A stretch of DNA of 64,000 nt from a virus, in the IMG/VR virus record IMGVR_UViG_3300032116_000032, positions 1 to 64,000 of that record; one strand, 5' to 3'. The stretch's first letter is position 1. Every line of letters begins with the position of its first letter. The position numbers and the translations under genes were made by a program. The notes beneath the pieces were generated by a model, which saw only the letters and a program-made list of their open reading frames with translations, did not search any database and was not told the DNA's origin. Below, piece after piece: positions 1-8,145 of this stretch.

Positions 1-3000
1 GGAACTAATGGATCTTCGGGAACTAATGGTACTAGCGGTACTAACGGAACATCAGGAACGAATGGTACTAGCGGAACAAACGGAACTTCAGGAACCAACG
101 GGACTAATGGAACATCAGGTACAAATGGAACGTCAGGGACTAACGGTACAAATGGGTCAAGTGGTACAAACGGAACGTCAGGTACTAATGGGACTTCGGG
201 AACAAATGGAACCAACGGTACAAATGGGTCAAGTGGTACAAACGGAACAAACGGTACAAGTGGAACCAACGGAACATCGGGAACTAATGGTTCTAGCGGT
301 ACGAATGGTACTTCAGGAACTAATGGTACGAATGGATCTTCGGGAACTAATGGTACTAGCGGTACTAACGGAACTAATGGATCTTCAGGTACAAATGGAA
401 CATCAGGTACTAACGGAACTAATGGATCTTCAGGTACAAATGGAACATCAGGTACTAACGGAACTAATGGATCTTCAGGTACAAATGGAACGTCAGGAAC
501 TAATGGAACTTCAGGTACAAACGGAACAAACGGTAGTTCGGGAACAAATGGAACTAGCGGTACAAATGGGACTAATGGCTCTTCAGGAACAAATGGAACT
601 TCAGGAACCAACGGAACAAACGGTACTTCAGGAACCAACGGAACATCGGGTACTAACGGAACTAGTGGGACAAATGGTACTAACGGGTCTTCAGGTACAA
701 ATGGAACGTCAGGAACTAATGGAACTTCAGGTACAAACGGAACAAACGGTAGTTCGGGAACAAATGGAACTAGCGGTACAAATGGGACTAATGGATCTTC
801 AGGTACTAACGGGACAAATGGTTCAAGCGGTACCAACGGAACTTCAGGAACTAACGGAACATCCGGTACTAATGGAACAAATGGTTCAAGTGGTACCAAC
901 GGAACTAGTGGTACTAACGGAACAAATGGATCGAGCGGTACAAATGGAACAAACGGTTCAAGTGGAACAAACGGAACATCAGGAACTAATGGTACAAGTG
1001 GAACCAACGGAACATCAGGAACTAATGGAACCAATGGTACAAGTGGGGTTTCTCCTACAGTACCTGGAGCTAATAATGAAGTACTAACTTCAGATGGTGC
1101 GGGCGGCATAGTTGCTGAATCACTTTTAACTTTTGATGGTACAATCACATCACCTTACTTGAATATTAATTCAGTAAAGGTAGGTAGAGGGAATAACAAT
1201 GTTGCAACTAACATTTCAATTGGATGTACGGTTGCATTTGCTAATACCGCAACGGGACCATTAAACATTGCAATTGGTGGATTTTCTTTAAAATGTAATA
1301 CTACAGGATGTAGGAATGTTGGTATTGGACCGAACAGCCTTTACACGAATACTTCAGGAAATAGAAATATTGGTATTGGATATAGGTCTTTACTGTTGAA
1401 CTCGAATGGTGCAGAAAACGTCGCAATAGGGGGACAATCTACTTTATCTTCAAATACCTCGGGAAGTAATAATGTTGGTATTGGTAGCTACGCTTTGAGA
1501 TATACAACAACAGGAAATTACAACTTTGCGATTGGTAGTAGAGTATTAAATTGTAATACAACGGGAAGTTGTAATATTGGTATTGGTCGATTATCATTAT
1601 ATTGTAACACAACTGGTTGTCACAACACGGCATTTGGATTTTGTTCATTACGTAGTAATACTACAGGTTCACAAAATAATGCAATGGGTCAATACGCATT
1701 GAGAAGTAACACTACAGGTTCACAAAATAATGCATTTGGGCGTAATGCTTTACGAAGCAATGTTAGTGGTGTCAATAACGTCGCAATTGGTGATGGTACT
1801 TTATTTAATAATACAATTGGTAGTGGTAATTTAGCAGTTGGGTATCGATCTATGTCTTCAAACATAAATGGGGGTAATAATACCGCAATTGGTAGATACT
1901 CTTTACAATCTAACACACAGGGAACCTATAATAACGCGATAGGATTATCTTCATTACGTAATAACACATTAGGTTGTCATAATACGGCAATTGGTAGGTA
2001 TTCATTGTTAAATAACAATACAGGTAACTTTAATACCGCAATTGGTCAATATGCTTTAAGAAATAATACGTCGGGTCTTCATAACATAGCAATTGGTTGT
2101 CAATCCTTACGTTATAATACAACAGGGTGTGATAATGTTTCGTTTGGACGAGACGCATTACGTTTCTCTACAACAGGCAGTAATAATATTGGAATTGGTA
2201 GAGAAACTCTATACGCATTTGGGGCTAAATATGACAACGTTGCGATAGGGTATCGATCTTTAAAATGCGTAACAACAGGATGTTGTAATATAGCAATTGG
2301 TAGACGAGCATCATATAATAATACAACTGGTAATAATAATGTTTCTATTGGATCGGGAGTATTATTTCAAAATACAACGGGTTGTCAAAATATTGGAATA
2401 GGAATATCTAATTTAGATAATAATACGACAGGTTATCAGAATATCTCCATAGGTGCGTCCGCTTCACTTGCCAATACAACTGGATCACGAAACCTTTCAA
2501 TTGGGTACAGAGCATTATTTTCAAATGTTGGGGGTTGTTATAATATTGCAATAGGTCACTTTAGTTTATATTGTAGTAATACACTAAGTCACGAAATTGC
2601 AATTGGTTCGGAAGCTATGAGATATAGAGCCCCTTTCAATTTACCTGGACCTGCAAATATTGCTATTGGTCTGTTCGCCCTAAGGGGGTGTAACTATACG
2701 TATAAACAATGTGGATATGGAAACATTGCAATTGGCGGTTGTTCTCAAAGATATAACTCTACAGGACATTACAATATAGGTATAGGTAGTAACACATTAA
2801 CTTTAAATAAAACTGGACGGCAAAATGTTGCTATTGGTGCAAATGCACTTAGAAATACAACAGCTTACAATCCATCCGTAGCGGTAGGTTTTTTAGCCTT
2901 ATGTACCCAAACAACAGGTTATAATAATACTGCAGTAGGTACGAGAGCTTTACAATCAAATTCAACTGGTATTAGAAATACCGCAGTTGGTCATTTCGCA

Positions 3001-4332
3001 TTAATATATAATACTGGAAATGACAATACTGGAGTGGGTTACAATACTCAAAATAATGGAGGAACTGCATATGCAAATAGTTCCTTAGGAAGTAAAACAT
3101 TAGAGTCCAACATAGCAGGTTTTCATAATGTTGCTATGGGATATAGAGCATTAGCAAAAAATTTGACTGGTTTTAAAAATACTGGTTTAGGTTCTCGTTC
3201 AATAGAAAATAATACTTATGGTCATAATAATATTGGAATTGGTTATCAATCTCTATATAACAATAACACAGGATATCAAAACATTGCAATAGGTACTTGT
3301 AGTTTACTAAATAATACATACGGTCAATTTAATATTGCTCAAGGATATAGAGCCATGTATAATAACACGTATGGATGTTTTAACGTTGCAATTGGTAGAT
3401 GTGTACTTGAAAATAATACAACCGCAAATGAAAACATTGCTATCGGTAGAAAACCTTTATTCTCAAACACTACAGGTACTCAAAACATCGCTTTAGGTAG
3501 AAACGCACTTATCTGTAACTCAACAGGAAATTACAACATTGCAATGGGTAGAACTGCACTATATGAAAATACAACTGGTGTAGGAAACGTTTCAATTGGT
3601 ATTCGAACAATGGCATATAACAAATCAGGATCTTGTAATGTTGTTTTAGGTTATAGAGCAAATTATAATGGTTATCAGTCGTGTTTTAATGTGTTTATAG
3701 GTACTAAAGCAGGTTGTAATCATTCTTGTTATTGTACTAATGCTAATGTTGCAATAGGATTTCAAGCTTTATTCTCAAGTGTTGCAACTTCAGAAAACGT
3801 TGCTATTGGTACTGAAACATTATATGGTAATACTTCGGGTGGTGTAAACGTTGCAATAGGGGAAAGATCTCAAAGAAATTTAACTACAGGTCAAAGAAAC
3901 GTAAGTGTTGGTTCGCGAGCCATGTATTATGCAACCACAACTAGATATAGTATTGGTGTAGGTGCTTGGGCGGGGTCTAAATTAACTACAGGTTATGATA
4001 ATATTGCAATCGGTAGATGTGCATCTTATAATCAACCAACAACATCTAAGAATAATATTGCCATAGGTAGAGAAGCAAACTGTGCAACAACTTATCAAGG
4101 TGATAATAATATATTTTTGGGTTACAGAACTGGTATGCCGACTGGTAACTACACCGCTTCAGTTGCGATAGGTGGTTATACAGACATACAAGCTAGTAAT
4201 TATATACACTTTGGTTCTGCAGTAGGAGGATTCAATTTGGGGGTTGTTAGTTCAGGTATTGGATGTACGGTTAGTGATATTTGGCCTGTTTATATCAATG
4301 GAGTGTTGAGAAAAATAATGTTATCTTGTTAA
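1..4332 (+). CDS. Giant collagen-like and strand-loop-strand tail fibre/adhesin, 5' end outside the window
   Basis: One open frame runs unbroken from base 1 to the TAA at 4330-4332, giving 1443 residues with the true start upstream of the window. The ATG at 8 is in another frame and the TTG at 1159 is internal. Residues 1-347 are Gly-X-Y triplets, almost all GTN, GTS or GSS, with Thr in X and no proline, so collagen-like but proline-free. A short unique stretch (about 348-390) follows. From about residue 398 to 1410 come roughly forty 24-residue repeats of the form NIAIGxxSLxxNTTGxxN, resembling the strand-loop-strand or YadA-head-like repeats of adhesins and phage fibres. No S74 chaperone domain is seen at the C-terminus. 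It is probably a trimeric receptor-binding or long fibre protein. The sulfotransferase gene follows 46 bases later. The fibre role is inferred from architecture. Confidence 0.85.
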   Translation, partial: GTNGSSGTNGTSGTNGTSGTNGTSGTNGTSGTNGTNGTSGTNGTSGTNGTNGSSGTNGTSGTNGTSGTNGTNGTNGSSGTNGTNGTSGTNGTSGTNGSSGTNGTSGTNGTNGSSGTNGTSGTNGTNGSSGTNGTSGTNGTNGSSGTNGTSGTNGTNGSSGTNGTSGTNGTSGTNGTNGSSGTNGTSGTNGTNGSSGTNGTSGTNGTNGTSGTNGTSGTNGTSGTNGTNGSSGTNGTSGTNGTSGTNGTNGSSGTNGTSGTNGTNGSSGTNGTNGSSGTNGTSGTNGTSGTNGTNGSSGTNGTSGTNGTNGSSGTNGTNGSSGTNGTSGTNGTSGTNGTSGTNGTNGTSGVSPTVPGANNEVLTSDGAGGIVAESLLTFDGTITSPYLNINSVKVGRGNNNVATNISIGCTVAFANTATGPLNIAIGGFSLKCNTTGCRNVGIGPNSLYTNTSGNRNIGIGYRSLLLNSNGAENVAIGGQSTLSSNTSGSNNVGIGSYALRYTTTGNYNFAIGSRVLNCNTTGSCNIGIGRLSLYCNTTGCHNTAFGFCSLRSNTTGSQNNAMGQYALRSNTTGSQNNAFGRNALRSNVSGVNNVAIGDGTLFNNTIGSGNLAVGYRSMSSNINGGNNTAIGRYSLQSNTQGTYNNAIGLSSLRNNTLGCHNTAIGRYSLLNNNTGNFNTAIGQYALRNNTSGLHNIAIGCQSLRYNTTGCDNVSFGRDALRFSTTGSNNIGIGRETLYAFGAKYDNVAIGYRSLKCVTTGCCNIAIGRRASYNNTTGNNNVSIGSGVLFQNTTGCQNIGIGISNLDNNTTGYQNISIGASASLANTTGSRNLSIGYRALFSNVGGCYNIAIGHFSLYCSNTLSHEIAIGSEAMRYRAPFNLPGPANIAIGLFALRGCNYTYKQCGYGNIAIGGCSQRYNSTGHYNIGIGSNTLTLNKTGRQNVAIGANALRNTTAYNPSVAVGFLALCTQTTGYNNTAVGTRALQSNSTGIRNTAVGHFALIYNTGNDNTGVGYNTQNNGGTAYANSSLGSKTLESNIAGFHNVAMGYRALAKNLTGFKNTGLGSRSIENNTYGHNNIGIGYQSLYNNNTGYQNIAIGTCSLLNNTYGQFNIAQGYRAMYNNTYGCFNVAIGRCVLENNTTANENIAIGRKPLFSNTTGTQNIALGRNALICNSTGNYNIAMGRTALYENTTGVGNVSIGIRTMAYNKSGSCNVVLGYRANYNGYQSCFNVFIGTKAGCNHSCYCTNANVAIGFQALFSSVATSENVAIGTETLYGNTSGGVNVAIGERSQRNLTTGQRNVSVGSRAMYYATTTRYSIGVGAWAGSKLTTGYDNIAIGRCASYNQPTTSKNNIAIGREANCATTYQGDNNIFLGYRTGMPTGNYTASVAIGGYTDIQASNYIHFGSAVGGFNLGVVSSGIGCTVSDIWPVYINGVLRKIMLSC
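361..495 (+). repeat. Three tandem 45-bp copies inside the collagen-like region
   Basis: Units at 361-405, 406-450 and 451-495 are identical or nearly so (the third has acg for aca near its end). Each encodes 15 residues (five triplets). This near identity against a diverged background indicates recent tandem duplication. Confidence 0.85.
472..578 (+). repeat. 107-bp exact direct repeat, copy 1
   Basis: By eye this block is identical to 688-794, 216 bases (72 residues) downstream. It lies in the collagen-like coding region and points to a recent in-frame internal duplication. Confidence 0.85.
688..794 (+). repeat. 107-bp exact direct repeat, copy 2
   Basis: Second copy of the block at 472-578. 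The copies first differ at 579 (c) against 795 (a). The offset of 216 bases is a multiple of nine, so the triplet phase is preserved. Confidence 0.85.
1195..4240 (+). repeat. About forty 72-bp repeats coding for 24-residue strand-loop-strand units
   Basis: The core of each unit reads AAT-AT-GCN-ATT-GGT followed by a variable part, then AAY-ACN-ACN-GGN. Units are about 72 bases, with a few longer insertions (for example near 2600-2720, 3030-3100 and 3700-3760). DNA similarity between units is low, so they are old repeats kept at the protein level. Confidence 0.85.
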
Positions 4333-4378
4333 AAAACATAGACATTTTTATTAACTATAGTATTTTTTAAAATAAAAA

Positions 4379-5197
4379 ATGGTACAAAAAATATTTTATA
4401 ACACATCACTCCCAAGAGCAGGGTCTACATTACTTCAAAACATTTTGATGCAAAATCCTGAATTTTATTCAACACCAACTTCTGGCCTTGCTGATTTATT
4501 GATGACTGCAAGGAGTGTTTATTCAACAGGAGACGCATTTAGAGCTCAAGATCCTGAGGAAATGAAAAATGGAATGAAAAATTTCTATAAACAAGGTTTG
4601 TATGGGTTTTATAATGCAATTACAAATAGACCGTATGTTTTTGAAAAAAGTAGGGCTTGGATCGGTAATTATGGATTTTTGGAGTTTTTTGAAGAAGATA
4701 TCAAAATGGTTTGTATGGTTAGAGACTTACGTTCTATTTTTTCATCAATGGAAAAAAACTTTAGAAAAAATCAACACAAAGATCCTATGATTGTCAATGG
4801 AGTTGAATTGAAAAATATGACAACAGTTGCAAGAATTGATCACTTCTCAACAACTCCACCTGTTGGTCCGTCAATTGAATGGTTATTTGAAGCAATACAC
4901 CAAGGATATGATAAAAAAATTCATTTTATACGTTTTGAAGATTTGACTGTAAATCCTGAAAAAGAAATGAAAAAACTATATAACTATTTAGGATTTGATT
5001 ATTATCCTCACCACTTTACAAACATGGAACAACTAACACACGAGAATGATGTAATTCATGGAATTTTTGGCGACCATACAATTAAACCAAATATTGAGCC
5101 ATATAAAGAAGACTTTATTGAAGTTTTAAGTAAAGAACAATCAGATAGAATTAGATCTCACTATGATTGGTTTTATAAAAGATTTAACTATTTATAA
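4379..5197 (+). CDS. Sulfotransferase family protein
   Basis: This 272-residue protein resembles PAPS-dependent sulfotransferases, which move sulfate from 3'-phosphoadenylyl sulfate to a hydroxyl or amine. The N-terminus carries the 5'-phosphosulfate-binding loop (LPRAGSTLLQ, residues 10-19). A second element, VRDLRSIFSS at about 113-122, matches the 3'-phosphate-binding Arg/Ser segment. The C-terminal half has FEDLTVNPEKEMKKLYNYLG, a familiar feature of the family. The length is normal for a single-domain enzyme. It follows the giant fibre gene and shares the island with an APS kinase, which could supply its cofactor. The leader is A-rich without a Shine-Dalgarno sequence. The acceptor cannot be read from sequence; fibre protein, host polysaccharide or a small molecule are all possible. 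Confidence 0.8.
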   Translation: MVQKIFYNTSLPRAGSTLLQNILMQNPEFYSTPTSGLADLLMTARSVYSTGDAFRAQDPEEMKNGMKNFYKQGLYGFYNAITNRPYVFEKSRAWIGNYGFLEFFEEDIKMVCMVRDLRSIFSSMEKNFRKNQHKDPMIVNGVELKNMTTVARIDHFSTTPPVGPSIEWLFEAIHQGYDKKIHFIRFEDLTVNPEKEMKKLYNYLGFDYYPHHFTNMEQLTHENDVIHGIFGDHTIKPNIEPYKEDFIEVLSKEQSDRIRSHYDWFYKRFNYL

Positions 5198-5199
5198 TT

Positions 5200-5460
5200 A
5201 TGGAAACACAAGACACACCACCAAACCCAAGAAATTCTGTATCGGCAGCCTTTGATTCGGTAAACTTAATCAATAACACAATACCATCTACAGGAAAAAC
5301 TATAGATGAAAAAATAGACATTGTGAAACGCAACAAAGACCATTTAGAAATTATGATGGGTAAAAGTTGGTTTACAGAAGCTTTAATAAATGACGAAGGC
5401 AATCAAATACAAACCTGTATTGTAAATGCTCAAAATTTCTTAGACTCTAATGGCGGATAA
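5200..5460 (+). CDS. Small phage protein of unknown function, paralogue of the next gene
   Basis: An 86-residue protein starting two bases after the sulfotransferase stop and overlapping the next gene by 11 bases, so probably translated with both. I recognise no named family. The pattern DSVNLINNTI, then a Lys-rich stretch NKDHLEIMMGK, then WFTEAL and a helix ending NAQNFLDSN is repeated in the following protein. These are paralogues built on one small, probably helical domain. It has no signal peptide or membrane segment. The position among fibre genes suggests a virion accessory or fibre assembly part, but this is only context. Confidence 0.7.
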   Translation: METQDTPPNPRNSVSAAFDSVNLINNTIPSTGKTIDEKIDIVKRNKDHLEIMMGKSWFTEALINDEGNQIQTCIVNAQNFLDSNGG

Positions 5461-5944
5461 TTCTTTTGATAGGGTAAAGGTTGCATTAGACTCAATTACA
5501 ATGATCAATAAATTGATTGAGAATACAAGCACGCCTTCAGGAAATTTAGATCCACCAAATATAAATGAGATTATTGAATTTAATAAAAAACATTTAATGA
5601 TTGAAAAAGATAAAGGTGGTTTTAGTGAGACTGAACTTACATTGATTGAAAATAAAATTTCTGAGGCTACAACTTTCATAGAAAACAATCCTAATAACGG
5701 TGGAGGAGGAGTTTCACCATACGTTGTTTTTTTCCAAGATTGTAAGTTAGGGTTTGAATTTGGGGTCAATTTTTCTCCCGAATACCCAAATTTAAAAATT
5801 GGTGACACATATGGTTTAGACGCCAAAGGATATCGAGGTTGTGGTCAAGTAACATCTACACCAAAAAAAACACCACCAATTTATAAAAGTCCGTCAATAG
5901 TAACGTACTTTGAATTTTGTCAGCAATGTATTGACAAGTTCTAA
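5450..5944 (+). CDS. Unknown protein with the same N-terminal domain plus a Cys-containing C-terminal extension
   Basis: A 164-residue protein whose first 85 residues align by eye with the 86-residue protein encoded just upstream (shared pattern: D-S-I-x-M-I-N, N-K-K-H-L-M-I, F-S-E-T-E-L, then A-T-T-F-I-E-N-N). A Gly-rich hinge (about 84-88) leads into an extension of about 75 residues with four Cys and several aromatic residues. No catalytic motif is visible. It starts inside the end of the previous gene and is followed by about 57 bases of AT-rich sequence before a glycosyltransferase gene. It is possibly a small virion protein. Confidence 0.65.
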   Translation: MADNSFDRVKVALDSITMINKLIENTSTPSGNLDPPNINEIIEFNKKHLMIEKDKGGFSETELTLIENKISEATTFIENNPNNGGGGVSPYVVFFQDCKLGFEFGVNFSPEYPNLKIGDTYGLDAKGYRGCGQVTSTPKKTPPIYKSPSIVTYFEFCQQCIDKF

Positions 5945-6001
5945 TATATCTTACTAAAAGATTTATTTAAAATTTATTTTTCTTATTTTTTTATAAAAAA
6001 T

Positions 6002-6880
6002 ATGGAAGAAAAATATATTGTTTGGCATATTGAGGGTGGTTTAGGAAAAAACGTTGCTGCAACATCTTTACTAAAATCCATTAAAGAAAAATATGTCGAT
6101 AGAAAAATAATTGTTGTTGCTTCTTATCCTGACATTTTTATTAATAACCCAAATATCTACAGAGTTTATAGAGTAGGTAATACTCAATACTTTTATGATG
6201 ATTTTATAAAAGATAAAGACACTATAGTGTTTAGACATGAACCATATTATCAAACAAATCATTTTCATAAAAGAAAACATTTAATAGAAAATTGGTGTGA
6301 ATTATTAAATTTAGATTACGAAAATCAAACTCCAGATATACAATTTAATTTAGTTCAAGAAAGAATTGGTTTAAAGTGGAGACGAGAAAAACCTATATTA
6401 CTCATTCAAACCAATGGTGGTCTAATTACATCTGATCTACCTTATTCTTGGACAAGAGACATACCTTTTGATCTATCCCTACAAATTGTAGAAAAATATA
6501 AAGAGGAGTACCATATCATACAAGTTTGTAAACCATCCTCAAGAAAAATTCCTGAAGCTGAAGTGATTGATCAAGAAATGTCAAATATAGATTTATTCAC
6601 ATTACTAACTTATAGTAGTAAAAGAATTCTTATTGATTCTTGTTTACAACATGTTGCTGCGGCTTTTAATTTAGAATCGTCTGTTTTATGGATTGGTACT
6701 TCACCAAAAGTATTTGGTTATACAATTCATAATAATATAGTTGCTAACCCACCTACGGGTAATATTAAACATCCAAATTCATATCTGTTTGATTATTCAT
6801 TTGAAGGTTTGGCCTTTGAATGTCCTTATTATTCAATAAACGAAATGTTTGATGTTGATAAACTTTTAGAAAAAATATAA
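6002..6880 (+). CDS. GT9-like (heptosyltransferase-fold) glycosyltransferase
   Basis: This 292-residue protein has the GT-B plan of family 9 enzymes, the ADP-heptose:LPS heptosyltransferase type. An N-terminal glycine-rich loop (WHIEGGLGKNVAATSLL, residues 8-24) precedes a Rossmann-like half. The C-terminal half contains a segment in which a Ser/Asp pair precedes a helix (RILIDSCLQHVAAAF), the place where GT9 enzymes carry their D-S-G-x-x-H nucleotide-sugar site; here the Gly is Cys and the His is kept. It lies two bases before the APS kinase gene, so the two are probably co-translated. No TATTTATA box precedes it. The sugar and acceptor are unknown. Family assignment is moderate because sequence similarity is low. 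Confidence 0.6.
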   Translation: MEEKYIVWHIEGGLGKNVAATSLLKSIKEKYVDRKIIVVASYPDIFINNPNIYRVYRVGNTQYFYDDFIKDKDTIVFRHEPYYQTNHFHKRKHLIENWCELLNLDYENQTPDIQFNLVQERIGLKWRREKPILLIQTNGGLITSDLPYSWTRDIPFDLSLQIVEKYKEEYHIIQVCKPSSRKIPEAEVIDQEMSNIDLFTLLTYSSKRILIDSCLQHVAAAFNLESSVLWIGTSPKVFGYTIHNNIVANPPTGNIKHPNSYLFDYSFEGLAFECPYYSINEMFDVDKLLEKI

Positions 6881-6882
6881 AT

Positions 6883-7335
6883 ATGATTTATTGGTTTACA
6901 GGTCAACCTGGTGCGGGTAAGACCTCAATTGCTGAAGTACTAATTACAAAACTACCAAATAACACCTTTCACGTTGATGGTGATGATCTAAGAGAAATCT
7001 TTAATAACAAAGATTATAGTGAATTGGGAAGAAGAAAGAATATTGAACTTGCTCAACACATTACACATTTTCTACATAACAAAGGTAATGATGTTATTGT
7101 AAGTTTAGTTTCTCCTTACAGAGATCAGAGAGAAGAATTTAAATCAAAGTTGGGTAATGACATTATCGAGATATATGTTCATACCGAAAATTTAAGAGGA
7201 CGTGAAGACTTTCACGTTAAGAACTACGAAGAACCATTAGAAAACTTTTTAGACATGGATACTTCAGATGTAATAATTGAAACTTGTGTTAATCAAATTT
7301 TAGGATATGAAAAACTACATAGCAAAAGCAGATAA
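6883..7335 (+). CDS. cysC: Adenylylsulfate (APS) kinase-like protein
   Basis: A 150-residue P-loop kinase. Walker A is GQPGAGKTS at residues 7-15. FHVDGDDLRE (about 29-38) matches the APS kinase D-G-D-x-x-R signature. SLVSPYRDQRE (about 73-83) matches the S-P-x-R substrate segment. A lid-like stretch with NYEEPLENFLDMDT follows. Bacterial CysC is usually 170-200 residues, so this is a compact version. The reaction would be ATP plus APS giving PAPS, the sulfotransferase donor. The neighbours (sulfotransferase upstream, HxGH nucleotidyltransferase overlapping downstream) fit a sulfate activation role. Related phosphotransferases in the same superfamily use other substrates, so APS specificity is inferred. 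Confidence 0.75.
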   Translation: MIYWFTGQPGAGKTSIAEVLITKLPNNTFHVDGDDLREIFNNKDYSELGRRKNIELAQHITHFLHNKGNDVIVSLVSPYRDQREEFKSKLGNDIIEIYVHTENLRGREDFHVKNYEEPLENFLDMDTSDVIIETCVNQILGYEKLHSKSR

Positions 7336-7705
7336 GAAAACCTCATCAACAGACAGACAATACTCAATGTTTGTTGGGAGATGGCAACCATTGCATGAAG
7401 GTCATCAATGGTTATTTAATCAAGCGTTAGAGGAAGGTAAAAACGTTTTGATTTGTATTAGAGATGTAAAACCTGACGATAAAAATCCTTTTACTCCTGA
7501 TGAGGTTAAAAAGAATATTGAGGACCACTATGGTAACTTAATCACTGAAGAGCGTGTTAAGGTAATTATTATTCCCGATATAGAATCAATTAACTACGGT
7601 AGAGGTGTTGGATACGACGTAATTGAGCATGTACCACCACAAAATATTCACGACATTTCTGCGACTAAAGTAAGAGAACAAATGAAGAAAGAAGGTAAGA
7701 TATGA
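7307..7705 (+). CDS. HxGH-type nucleotidyltransferase (cytidylyltransferase-like fold)
   Basis: A 132-residue protein of the HUP nucleotidyltransferase superfamily. GRWQPLHEGHQ (24-34) carries the HxGH nucleotide-binding motif, and ISATKVREQMKKEG near the C-terminus matches the I-S-x-T-x-I-R motif. Members include NMN adenylyltransferase (NadM type), pantetheine-phosphate adenylyltransferase, glycerol-3-phosphate cytidylyltransferase and, more distantly, ATP sulfurylase. The start at 7307 overlaps the kinase gene by 29 bases; an ATG at 7367 would give a shorter N-terminus that still keeps the whole motif. Context (APS kinase, sulfotransferase) invites the idea that it makes APS, but the motifs look closer to NadM. 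The substrate is undecided. Confidence 0.7.
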   Translation: MKNYIAKADKKTSSTDRQYSMFVGRWQPLHEGHQWLFNQALEEGKNVLICIRDVKPDDKNPFTPDEVKKNIEDHYGNLITEERVKVIIIPDIESINYGRGVGYDVIEHVPPQNIHDISATKVREQMKKEGKI

Positions 7706-8145
7706 AAGAAAAAATAAAAAAATTCCAAATCAGATTCAATGTTAACAGTACATCTGAAATTGATCGATGGAGATTAATTACAGATGGTGATGAAAAATTG
7801 GTAAAAGATATTATTATTGATGGTCATACATATACTTCTATGGACTGGATGGAGGATATTAATCAATATAAATGGCATGTCAGTTGTGAAGGTTATGTGA
7901 CAATAACTAATAATGTTGCTTATGTTGTAACCGTGAAAGAAGATGCTGCCATGCTCAGACACATATTAAAAACAATATCCTATCGTTTTTTAGGTACTTT
8001 TACAACAATTGTGACCGCATATTCATTAGGAGTTTCTTTAGAGTTATCATCTTTATTAGGTGTTGGTGAACTTATGATAAAACCTGTTATGTATTTTTTT
8101 CACGAAAGAATTTGGTATAAATTTGTAAGAATAGGTAAAAAGTAA
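7702..8145 (+). CDS. DUF2061-type small membrane protein
   Basis: A 147-residue protein overlapping the previous gene by four bases (ATGA). The first 75 or so residues form a soluble domain with TDGDEKLVKDIIIDGHTYTS and WHVSCEGYVTI, of a type I associate with phages. The last 70 residues contain RHILKTISYRFLGTF, two hydrophobic helices (about 95-130) and a closing HERIWYKF. This matches the DUF2061 pattern of a two-helix inner-membrane domain. From memory, DUF2061 domains occur beside or fused to APS kinases in bacteria, which would fit this neighbourhood, but I cannot verify that here. The function is unknown; a membrane anchor or transporter part for sulfate metabolism is a guess. Confidence 0.65.
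   Translation: MKEKIKKFQIRFNVNSTSEIDRWRLITDGDEKLVKDIIIDGHTYTSMDWMEDINQYKWHVSCEGYVTITNNVAYVVTVKEDAAMLRHILKTISYRFLGTFTTIVTAYSLGVSLELSSLLGVGELMIKPVMYFFHERIWYKFVRIGKK

Larger units (their letters stand above)
1..1041 (+). repeat. Nine-base periodic Gly-Thr-Asn/Gly-Thr-Ser coding repeat
   Basis: The DNA is a degenerate 9-base repeat (GGN ACN AAY or GGN ACN WSN) reading as collagen-like triplets in the frame of the fibre gene. Synonymous third bases vary widely, so the protein repeat is kept while the DNA has diverged. Every Asn is followed by Gly-Thr or Gly-Ser, creating dense N-X-T/S patterns. Confidence 0.95.

Noticed and set aside
1-1041. CRISPR array or satellite DNA
   Set aside because: The repeats are 9 bases, degenerate, uninterrupted by spacers and in phase with a coding frame.
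8-1087. A 359-residue open frame starting at an ATG in the repeat region
   Set aside because: It is the +1 shadow of the 9-base repeat; the frame beginning at base 1 is open, gives Gly-X-Y triplets and continues directly into the NTTG-repeat fibre.
1159-4332. A separate gene starting at TTG 1159
   Set aside because: The frame is open upstream to base 1 without a stop, so 1159 is an internal codon of the longer fibre gene.
7307-7705. Naming the HxGH protein as ATP sulfurylase or as NadM
   Set aside because: The two visible motifs are shared across the superfamily, and neither substrate can be decided from sequence by eye.
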